Shown here piece by piece: positions 1 through 5,937 of a stretch of 6,815 nucleotides of DNA. The notes below the pieces were generated by a model. It was not told the origin of the DNA, ran no database searches, and saw nothing but the letters and a program-made list of their open reading frames with translations. The stretch is taken from assembly GCA_030624785.1 (NCBI GenBank), contig JAUXJK010000110.1, forward strand, positions 1-6,815. Direction: 5' to 3'. The translations under genes were made by a program, and so were the position numbers. Source of the stretch: Actinomycetes bacterium (GTDB lineage: Bacteria; Actinomycetota; Thermoleophilia; Gaiellales; Gaiellaceae). Positions within the stretch are counted from its first letter, which is position 1, and each line of letters starts with the position of its first letter.

Positions 1-128
1 CGCATTTCACGCGTGTGACTGCGCAGGCATGGCGCGCGTGGACTGTTTCGTTGATGAGGACGACGTCGTCCTCATCAACGAAACAGTCCACGCGCGCCAT
101 GCCTGCGCAGTCACACGCGTGAAATGCG
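1..128. repeat. Perfect loop-less 128-bp inverted repeat (likely fold-back artefact)
   Basis: Bases 1-64 are the exact reverse complement of 65-128, with the centre between 64 and 65 (GGACGAC/GTCGTCC) and no loop or mismatch. The repeat lies inside the conserved coding sequence of ddl. As a result the same peptide, MARVDCFVDEDD, can be read on both strands: from 29 on the plus strand and from 100 on the minus strand. The mirrored half breaks the ddl frame of homology but not the open frame. A perfect palindrome at a window edge inside an essential gene points to an assembly or library fold-back. The inner 36 bases (47-82) are probably native. Confidence 0.97.
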
Positions 129-964
129 CGCAGAGACAGTTCTCGCACGCGTTCCGCGACGTCGGTACCCACGTCGGCCGGCGCAACGAGTCGCATCCCG
201 CCGTCGGTGTACTTCGCTTCATAGTCGTACCAGCCCTCGCCAAGAACCACGATCTCCCCGGGAACTGACGCGATCGGATCGTCGTTTCCGAGAACGCTGC
301 ACTCAACCTCGCGACCGGAGACGTAGCGCTCGACCAGGATCTTGTCGTCGTGTGCGAAGGCGAGAGCAACGGCAGCTTCGAACTTGTTCGCGTCAGCCGC
401 GATGCTGATGCCAACGCTCGAGCCGAGTCGTGCTGGCTTGACGACTACCGGGAACCCGAACGGGTTTTTGACGTCGTCTCCGTCGCGAAAAGTGACGCTT
501 TCGGCTGTTGGGATCCCGTTCGCCTTCATGATGTCCTTGAAGAGGGACTTGTCCATGGCGATCGCAGACGCTGCGACACCGGAGCCGACGTAGGGAACAT
601 CGAGAATATCGAGAAGTCCCTGAACGGTGCCGTCCTCGCCAAAGGGCCCATGGAGTGCCGGGAAGACGACGTCGACCTGTTCGGGCAAGTCATAGCCGGC
701 AATACGAACCGGCGCCGCTATTGCGTCAACGGGACGGGCGCTGTGCCCTGCGGCGTCTGAACGTTCTCGAGCCGCTCGTAGTGAAGTTGTAGCACTCGAT
801 TCGACCTGGGTGAGTGCGCCAAGCTCCCACCGGCCGTCCGGGCCGATCTCAATCGGAACGGGCTCGTGGCCCGCCTCGGTGAGGCCGTCGCAGACAGATC
901 GGCCCGATGCGAGCGAGACGTCGCGCTCACTCGATCGACCACCCATGAGGACAGCAACCTTCAT
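1..964 (-). CDS. ddl: D-alanine--D-alanine ligase, 3' end lost in fold-back
   Basis: This is an ATP-grasp ligase that joins two D-alanines for the peptidoglycan stem peptide in the cytoplasm. From ATG at 964 the protein begins MKVAVLMGGRSSERDVSL, the N-terminal Ddl signature with Glu14. Further family motifs are HGPFGEDG (105-112), MDKSLFK (137-143), VVVKPARLGSSVG (173-185), GREVECSV (217-224), YDYEAKY (246-252) and GMARVDCFVDEDD (288-300). The Tyr in EAKY fits D-Ala-D-Ala rather than D-Ala-D-Lac specificity, by analogy with E. coli DdlB. The sequence reaches a palindrome centre after codon 300. Codons 301-306 (VVLINE) still fit the family, including the metal-binding Asn-Glu. After that it reads TVHARHAC instead of the expected INT-x-PGFT block, so only 47-964 is trusted. 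About 45-50 C-terminal residues are missing. The start overlaps the kinase stop as ATGA, and no Shine-Dalgarno is visible, so translation probably depends on coupling. Identity is certain; the 3' end is not real coding sequence. Confidence 0.93.
   Translation of the reverse strand, partial: MKVAVLMGGRSSERDVSLASGRSVCDGLTEAGHEPVPIEIGPDGRWELGALTQVESSATTSLRAARERSDAAGHSARPVDAIAAPVRIAGYDLPEQVDVVFPALHGPFGEDGTVQGLLDILDVPYVGSGVAASAIAMDKSLFKDIMKANGIPTAESVTFRDGDDVKNPFGFPVVVKPARLGSSVGISIAADANKFEAAVALAFAHDDKILVERYVSGREVECSVLGNDDPIASVPGEIVVLGEGWYDYEAKYTDGGMRLVAPADVGTDVAERVRELSLRAFHACDCAGMARVDCFVDEDDVVLINETVHARHACAVTRVKC
961..964 (-). promoter_or_regulatory. ATGA stop/start overlap, kinase-ddl coupling
   Basis: The kinase TGA (963-961) and the ddl ATG (964-962) share bases. 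The DNA just upstream of the ATG is the C-rich tail-coding repeat with no purine-rich ribosome binding site. Ribosomes finishing the kinase would therefore be the most likely source of ddl initiation. The overlap is seen directly; coupling is inferred. Confidence 0.7.
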
Positions 965-3060
965 GCCGGCGGCGGTTCGACTGGCGGTGGCGGCTCGACC
1001 GGTGGCTCGACGGGTGGCTCAACCGGCGGTGGCGGTTCGACGGGTGGCTCGACCGGTGGTGGCGGCTCGACGGGTGGTTCGACCGGTGGTGGCGGCTCGA
1101 CTGGCGGCGGAACGGGTTCGGGCGCCGGCGGTGGGTCGGGTGCCTGTACAGCAACGGTAATCGTCACGAGAGTCCCCTCTTCGACGCGGACGTCGCCAGC
1201 GGGGTTCTGCCCGACGACCAGGCCGATGATCGACGGATCAGTCTCGTTCGAGAACGCGACATCGACAAGGAATCCGCCTGCGAAGAGAGTTGCCTCGGCA
1301 TCGCCCTGCGACAGGCCAATCACGGGCGGAACGGAGACAACCTCGGGCGCTGCTGGCCCTTCAGAGACCACGAGCGTCACGGTGTCGCCGCGGTTGATTT
1401 GGGAGCCGGCGTCAGGGCGCTGCCCGACCACGGTTCCTGCAGGCGCTTCGCTGTCGGGGTCGGTTTCTATCGTCGCGTCGAGACCGATCTCCTCGGCCGT
1501 CCGAACCGCGTCTTCCGCCGAGAGCCCGACGAAACTTGGCAGCTCGACGGGCCTGCGCCCCTGCGAGACGCGGAGCTCGATCGGTGTATCACGGGCGACC
1601 TCCTCGCCCGCCTCGGGAGTCTGGCGGATCACCGTACCGGGAGCGCGTCTGCTGAACACCTGCACGCGGTCAATATCGACGAAGCCAGCGTCCTCGAGGA
1701 CGATAATTGCGTCGTTGATGTCGGTCAGCGTGACGCTCGGCACGGCCACGATGTCGCGACCGCTCGAAACGGTGATGGCCACCTCGGAGCCAGGCTCGAC
1801 CCGCTTACCGGCTCCGGGCTGTTGGCTGAACACTATCCCGATTTCGATCTCGTTGTTCGGTTGCTCTCGCGTCAAGACGGTGAGCCCATCGGCCTCCAGC
1901 AGTTCCCTCGCCCTTTCCTCATTGAGTCCCTCGACAAGGGCTACGGCAACGGTCGTGGGGCGGTCTACCTCGTCCTTGACCTGCGTATATACGTAGTAGG
2001 CTGCCGCCGCCGCGATGCCGAGCAGGATCGCCAGAAGAATCCAGGGGAGTATTCGTGGGCGTCGCCTCTTGGCCTCGCGATATGGGTCAGGGATCGGTGG
2101 TCGCACTGAGCCGGGCCGTCGGTGTGGCGGCGCGGCGGCGCTGGTCTGGGCACGAGTTACTCCCGTGTCTGCGCCGACACTGGCGAGTACAGCTGTTGCT
2201 GCTTCAACTGTTTCGGGCGCCACCGGCATTCCCTGGACCGCTCGTGTGAGATCAGCATCGAAATCTTCGGCACTCTGGTAGCGCTCGACCGGGTTTTTGG
2301 CAACCGCTCGCAGCACGACCTGATCGAGCTCCGGTGTTACGCGCGGTACGCGTGAGGAGGGCGGCTCTGGAAGCTCGTTCACGTGCTTCAGCGCGATCTC
2401 GACGGCGGAGTCGCCCGTGAACGGCACCTTGCCCGTCAACATTTCGTAGAGGACGATCCCAACCGAGTAGAGGTCGGACGCTGCTGTGACCTGTCCCCCA
2501 CGAGCCTGCTCGGGCGACAGGTACTGGGCTGTGCCCATCACCGCCCCATCCTCGGTCATCTGCGACGTCCCGGCTTGCGCGATTCCGAAGTCGGTGACCT
2601 TCAGGATGTCGTCGTGGCTAATGAGGATGTTGTGGGGCTTGATGTCGCGATGGATGATCCCGTTGCGGTGCGCGAAACGCAGCGCGGAGAGGGTCTGACG
2701 CGCGTACTCGGCTGCCTGTTTGCCGGGCAGTCGGCCCTGAGTCAGGATGACCTCCTTGAGGCTCCGACCCTCCACTACCTCCATCGCGATGTAGTAGCTG
2801 CCGTCGACCTCGCCACGGTCATAGATCGAAACGATGTTCGGATGCGACAGACTGGCGGCCGATTCAGCCTCTCGTTGAAAGCGCGCGACAAAACTCTCAT
2901 CGCTCGAGTAACGGCTATTGAGGATCTTGATGGCGACGCGTCGACCAAGATCCTCATCCTCGGCGAGATACACGTCAGCCATGCCGCCCGAGCCGATGCG
3001 TCGCCGGATTCTGTAGCGCCCATCAAAAAGGGCGTCGATGAGGGTGTTCGAGCTGGTCAC
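961..3060 (-). CDS. pknB: PASTA-domain transmembrane Ser/Thr protein kinase (PknB/Stk1 type)
   Basis: This membrane receptor kinase couples peptidoglycan sensing to control of wall synthesis and division. The 699-residue protein starts at GTG. Kinase domain, about 16-275: Gly loop GSGGMADV (23-30), VAIK Lys45, helix-C Glu64, HRDIKPHN (137-144) with catalytic Asp139, DFG 157-159, activation loop ending GTAQYLSPEQ (176-185), Asp196 and Arg260. All catalytic residues are present. A juxtamembrane linker follows (about 276-337, basic KRRRPR at 331-336), then one membrane helix (about 338-358). Four PASTA domains follow, at about 369-435, 436-501, 504-568 and 573-637. Residues 640-699 form a Pro/Val/Glu tail of PPVE and PPPPVE units that would lie in the wall. 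The stop overlaps the ddl start by four bases; pbpA ends 88 bases upstream. The activation loop has T-E-D where mycobacterial PknB has T-Q-T. The symbol is assigned by architecture and context; no pknA is present here. Confidence 0.96.
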   Translation of the reverse strand: MTSSNTLIDALFDGRYRIRRRIGSGGMADVYLAEDEDLGRRVAIKILNSRYSSDESFVARFQREAESAASLSHPNIVSIYDRGEVDGSYYIAMEVVEGRSLKEVILTQGRLPGKQAAEYARQTLSALRFAHRNGIIHRDIKPHNILISHDDILKVTDFGIAQAGTSQMTEDGAVMGTAQYLSPEQARGGQVTAASDLYSVGIVLYEMLTGKVPFTGDSAVEIALKHVNELPEPPSSRVPRVTPELDQVVLRAVAKNPVERYQSAEDFDADLTRAVQGMPVAPETVEAATAVLASVGADTGVTRAQTSAAAPPHRRPGSVRPPIPDPYREAKRRRPRILPWILLAILLGIAAAAAYYVYTQVKDEVDRPTTVAVALVEGLNEERARELLEADGLTVLTREQPNNEIEIGIVFSQQPGAGKRVEPGSEVAITVSSGRDIVAVPSVTLTDINDAIIVLEDAGFVDIDRVQVFSRRAPGTVIRQTPEAGEEVARDTPIELRVSQGRRPVELPSFVGLSAEDAVRTAEEIGLDATIETDPDSEAPAGTVVGQRPDAGSQINRGDTVTLVVSEGPAAPEVVSVPPVIGLSQGDAEATLFAGGFLVDVAFSNETDPSIIGLVVGQNPAGDVRVEEGTLVTITVAVQAPDPPPAPEPVPPPVEPPPPVEPPVEPPPPVEPPVEPPPPVEPPVEPPVEPPPPVEPPPA
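964..1110 (-). repeat. In-frame minisatellite encoding the Pro-rich kinase tail
   Basis: This stretch is built of near-identical 12- and 18-base modules, coding on the minus strand for EPPV and EPPPPV. They combine into 30-base units. Units at 1028-1057 and 1058-1087 differ at only two positions, and a third starts at 1088 and diverges after about 14 bases. A longer variant with an extra EPPV module lies at about 976-1020. All modules are multiples of three, so copy-number change keeps the kinase frame and the downstream ddl overlap. It encodes roughly residues 651-699 of the kinase. Confidence 0.9.
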
Positions 3061-3148
3061 GGTCCTAGGCTAGTCGTCGACAGGTCTCGCGCAAAACCAG
3101 CTCGTGAGTCGAGGTGGTGTATGCGTGCGACTTCGTGTGCTTGGCGAT
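3061..3148 (-). promoter_or_regulatory. Only intergenic gap of the cluster; possible leaderless kinase promoter
   Basis: This gap separates the pbpA stop from the kinase GTG. Read on the minus strand, it holds TTGCGC (3094-3089), a 16-base spacer and TAGCCT (3072-3067). These weakly resemble the -35 and -10 elements of a housekeeping promoter; the -10 fits TAnnnT. The -10 ends six bases before the GTG, so a transcript would begin at or next to the start codon, giving a leaderless mRNA. That arrangement is common in Actinomycetota. The only purine run, AGGA at 3066-3063, is two bases from GTG and too close to act as a normal ribosome binding site. No convincing terminator hairpin is visible. 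The promoter call is weak because each box matches its consensus at only three of six positions. Confidence 0.25.
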
Positions 3149-4618
3149 CTAGCGCAGCAATACCTCCATTACTTCTTTTGCCTTAGGCGCAGCAATGCCG
3201 CCTCCGGTTCCCGATTGATCGGAGATCGCAACAGCGATTGCTACTTCAGGGTTGTCGACAGGGGCAAAACCTACAAACCATGTGTCGTTTCTGTCGTTTC
3301 GACCAGTTTCGGCCGTTCCGGTCTTTCCCGCTACCCTCACGCCCGGAATCTGTGCGCGCCGTCCTGTTCCCGTAGTTGTGACGAGTTCCATCATGGCGGC
3401 AAGCTCGAAAGCGGTTCTTCGAGTAATCGCTCGCGCCATCGGCTCGGGCTTTGTCCGCGAAAGCACGGAGTCGTCCGGCTTGATGATCCGATCCACGACG
3501 AACGGTTCCATGCCCCTGCCACCGTTGGCAATCGTCGCAGCCACCATCGCCATCTGGGTGGGCGTCGCGAGCAAACGCTCCTGGCCGAACGCAAGTCTGC
3601 CGACATCGACATCGCTCTCGAGTTCGGGCACGAAGAGCTGATTGCCCTCGTAGAGGCCGCTAGCGACGCGTTCCTCGGCTGGCGTCTCGAGCGGGGGCTT
3701 CTCGTAGAAGCCAAACCGTCGTGCGTACTCAAGCACGGTGTCCGCGCCCAGCTCCTGTCCGATGTCGCAGAACACCGCGTTGATCGAGTGCTCCATTGCC
3801 TCGCCAAGGGTCACCCGGCCGAATATCTCCGGACCGTTCTGGTCGGAATAGTTGAAGACACGTTGCCCGTACTCCGTGCAGTAGCCCGGGTCTACGAATG
3901 TCGATTCCGGCGTGTAGCGGCCTGTATCGAGCGCTGCCGCTGCAGTAACAAGCTTGAAGGTCGATCCAGGCGCGTAGAGTCCCTGGGTCGATCTGTTCAG
4001 CAACGGCGCCGCAGGTCGGCAGGGACCCCGTTGGTTGAGTACTTCGTCGAACCGGCGGGCGACGAGATTTGGGTCGTACGACGGCGTCGATGCCATCACG
4101 AGCACGCGGCCTGTGGCTGGCTCGATTGCAACGATGCTGCCGCAAGTTCCTTGCAGAACCTCGAGGGCTTTCGCCTGCGCCTTGGCGTCGATCGTCAGCA
4201 CGAGGTCGTTCCCTTCGCGTATGTCGCCCTGAACACGCGAACGGACTCGTTCCAGCACGGTTGAGAGGTTGGAGTTGGTTCCGGTCAGGAAATCGTTCAT
4301 TGACTTTTCAAGACCGGCGCGCGAGCGATCGAGCGTTGTATAGCCGACGACGTGTGCGGTGAGCTCTCCGGTGGGATAGCGGCGCAAGAACCACCGTCGA
4401 CCGGACACCTGGCGACCGCGGTTTCGGGCGAGAATCGTCTCTGCGTCGGACGCGTAGATCAAGCCGCGCTTGGTCGTCACGTCTCGAACTATCTGCGTGG
4501 GATTGCCCTGTCGGGCCTCGAGTGACGGCGCACGCCAAAGCCAGTAAGACCCGATTCCCACGAGCGCCGCAAACAGCAGCGTGAACACGAAGAAGAGTCG
4601 TCGAAGTTCGCGGTTCAT
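3149..4618 (-). CDS. pbpA: Class B penicillin-binding protein (transpeptidase) PbpA
   Basis: This is a membrane-anchored D,D-transpeptidase that cross-links stem peptides outside the cell, the cognate partner of the SEDS polymerase encoded just upstream. Its 489 residues are close to mycobacterial PbpA in length. It has a short cytoplasmic start (MNRELRR), one membrane helix at about 8-28, and a short N-terminal dimerisation/pedestal region to about 140. The transpeptidase domain has all three active-site motifs: STFK 219-222 (Ser219 nucleophile), SIN 278-280 and KTGTAE 432-437. Other family blocks are TPSYDPN (178-184), NRSTQGLYAPG (208-218) and ATPTQMAMVAATIANGG (351-367). The ATG overlaps the rodA TGA as ATGA, and no clear Shine-Dalgarno precedes it, which suggests coupling. 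The small size and position after rodA favour PbpA over FtsI or PonA. The protein appears intact, and it is a beta-lactam target by family. Confidence 0.96.
   Translation of the reverse strand: MNRELRRLFFVFTLLFAALVGIGSYWLWRAPSLEARQGNPTQIVRDVTTKRGLIYASDAETILARNRGRQVSGRRWFLRRYPTGELTAHVVGYTTLDRSRAGLEKSMNDFLTGTNSNLSTVLERVRSRVQGDIREGNDLVLTIDAKAQAKALEVLQGTCGSIVAIEPATGRVLVMASTPSYDPNLVARRFDEVLNQRGPCRPAAPLLNRSTQGLYAPGSTFKLVTAAAALDTGRYTPESTFVDPGYCTEYGQRVFNYSDQNGPEIFGRVTLGEAMEHSINAVFCDIGQELGADTVLEYARRFGFYEKPPLETPAEERVASGLYEGNQLFVPELESDVDVGRLAFGQERLLATPTQMAMVAATIANGGRGMEPFVVDRIIKPDDSVLSRTKPEPMARAITRRTAFELAAMMELVTTTGTGRRAQIPGVRVAGKTGTAETGRNDRNDTWFVGFAPVDNPEVAIAVAISDQSGTGGGIAAPKAKEVMEVLLR
4615..4618 (-). 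promoter_or_regulatory. ATGA stop/start overlap, rodA-pbpA coupling
   Basis: The rodA TGA (4617-4615) overlaps the pbpA ATG (4618-4616). The overlap is seen directly. Coupled translation would keep the polymerase and its transpeptidase partner near equal amounts, which fits the known SEDS-class B PBP complexes. Confidence 0.7.
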
Positions 4619-5937
4619 CGTGCGAGGCCCCCAACGGCGAGGAGTCCGCGCTCCGGCTCGCCCAGTGCTCGACGATTCGCGCGATCCGAGACGGACAGTA
4701 TGAGGCCCAGGATCAGGAGGTTTGCCACCACGCTAGACCCGCCATAGCTCACGAACGGAAGGGTGATCCCGGTGAGTGGAATCAGTCCCGTTACGCCGCC
4801 GAGGATCAGGAAGGCCTGGATTGCGAACGCCGCAGTGAGGCCACCGATGAGCAACTTCGCGAAGCCGTCGGTGGCAAGCATTGCGACGCGGAAACCGCGG
4901 TAGACGAACATCACGTAGAGGAGCAGGAGAGCAGCGCCGCCAACAAGCCCGAGCTCCTGCACGAGTGCGGAGTAGATGAAGTCGGTTTCGAGAAACGGGA
5001 TGTAGCTACTTCCTTCGGAGGTAAACAGGGCACCTCTGCCCAGCCCTGAGCCAAACAGTCCGCCCGAGGAGATCGCGTATATCGACTGAACCAACTGATA
5101 CCCGGCACCGTTCGGATCGCTCCAGGGGTCGAGCCAGATCGAGACGCGGTCGGCAACGTGCGGCGTGACCCGATAGACGGCGAGCGCTCCCGCCGCAAAT
5201 AGGCCGAGCCCGCCGAGCACGTAGAGGATCCGGCCCGTAGCCAAGTAGAGCATCGCCAGGAAAACGGAGAAATACAGGAGCCCACCGCCGAGATCGTTCG
5301 TCAGCATGAGAACGACAATCGCGGCGCCCCAGACGACGATCAGCGGGCCGAGGTGCCTTAGGGGAGGTAAGGAGTACCAGCGACTACCTCTGAGCACGTC
5401 TCGACGGTCGCGGAGATAACTCGCGAGGAAGACCACGATCAGCACCTTTGCGAGCTCTCCCGGTTGAAATACGAACGGCCCGAGATCGACCCAGAGCGTT
5501 GCGCCATTGATCGTTCGCCCGATGCCGGGTAGTGCTGGAAGAACCAGCAGCACAACGGCAGCGATGCCCAGTGTGTATTTGATGCTCTCGAGCTTGCGGT
5601 AGTCGCGTACAAGGATGATTCCGCCTACGAAGAGCACGAGTCCGACGGCGACCCACACGCCTTGGCGCAGCGCCAGGGCGGGATCGATGCGGTAGATCAT
5701 CGTCACTCCTATGCCCGTGAGCAAAGCGGCGAGTGGCAGCAGGTAAGGGTCCGCATATGGAAGCTGCGCGCGGGTCACCAGGTGCGCGATCAAATAGAGA
5801 CCGAGGAAGATGCCGATGTAGGAGATCGACGCGGACGACGTCGTCGATTGCTGAGCGAGATAGACGCTCGCGAATCCGAGCGTGACGATGAGACTTGCGC
5901 CGAGCAGCGAGACGAGCTCGCGATTTCGTAGGCTCAA
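4615..5937 (-). CDS. rodA: SEDS-family peptidoglycan glycosyltransferase RodA/FtsW
   Basis: This polytopic membrane enzyme polymerises lipid II into glycan strands together with a class B PBP. The 440-residue protein is strongly hydrophobic, with about ten to twelve predicted membrane helices, consistent with the family. SEDS signatures are NGATLWVDLG (144-153), FQPGELAKV (157-165), the extracellular block LDPWSDPNGAGYQLVQS (269-285) carrying the conserved acidic residues Asp270 and Asp274, SSGGLFGSGLGRG (290-302), ETDFIYSALVQELGLVG (317-333), and the C-terminal GLIPLTGITLPF (384-395) with SYGGSS (397-402). The start is TTG at 5937, chosen because GGAG lies five bases upstream and because it overlaps the pstP stop as TTGA. 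Its place between pstP and pbpA, away from any murG or ftsZ, favours the actinobacterial RodA of this cluster over FtsW. Sequence alone cannot exclude an FtsW-like role. No defects are visible. Confidence 0.95.
   Translation of the reverse strand: MSLRNRELVSLLGASLIVTLGFASVYLAQQSTTSSASISYIGIFLGLYLIAHLVTRAQLPYADPYLLPLAALLTGIGVTMIYRIDPALALRQGVWVAVGLVLFVGGIILVRDYRKLESIKYTLGIAAVVLLVLPALPGIGRTINGATLWVDLGPFVFQPGELAKVLIVVFLASYLRDRRDVLRGSRWYSLPPLRHLGPLIVVWGAAIVVLMLTNDLGGGLLYFSVFLAMLYLATGRILYVLGGLGLFAAGALAVYRVTPHVADRVSIWLDPWSDPNGAGYQLVQSIYAISSGGLFGSGLGRGALFTSEGSSYIPFLETDFIYSALVQELGLVGGAALLLLYVMFVYRGFRVAMLATDGFAKLLIGGLTAAFAIQAFLILGGVTGLIPLTGITLPFVSYGGSSVVANLLILGLILSVSDRANRRALGEPERGLLAVGGLAR

Noticed and set aside
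1..128. Covalently closed hairpin telomere or a cruciform-type origin or attachment site
   Set aside because: A hairpin telomere also appears as a terminal palindrome, but this one cuts through the conserved C-terminal part of an essential ligase. Ddl homology even continues a few codons past the centre, so a fold-back within ordinary gene sequence is simpler.
29..268. Plus-strand frame beginning MARVDCFVDEDD, looking like a second Ddl fragment
   Set aside because: It is produced by the mirrored arm of the palindrome. The Ddl-like peptide is the same 64 bases read on the other strand, not a duplicated gene.
866..1996. Long plus-strand open frame with a Gly-Gly-Ser-Thr repeat segment resembling a linker or a glycine-rich surface protein
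   Set aside because: It is antisense to the kinase's PASTA and proline-tail coding region. The GGST repeats are simply the complement of Pro-Val-Glu codons. It has no family resemblance, and GC-rich third positions commonly leave such frames open.
3061..3148. Small gene, terminator or riboswitch in the intergenic gap
   Set aside because: No open frame with a plausible start, no GC-rich stem followed by a T-run on the minus strand, and no recognised conserved RNA motif could be seen; only short palindromes such as GTCGAC and CCTAGG occur.
2383..3186. Plus-strand open frame of 267 codons opposite the kinase domain
   Set aside because: It lies fully opposite confirmed kinase motifs, has no recognisable domain and no ribosome binding context; it is a shadow frame.
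3104..4264. Plus-strand open frame of 386 codons opposite pbpA
   Set aside because: The minus strand carries all transpeptidase motifs across this span. The plus-strand translation is rich in Arg, His and Cys, as expected for antisense of a GC-rich gene, and shows no known domain.
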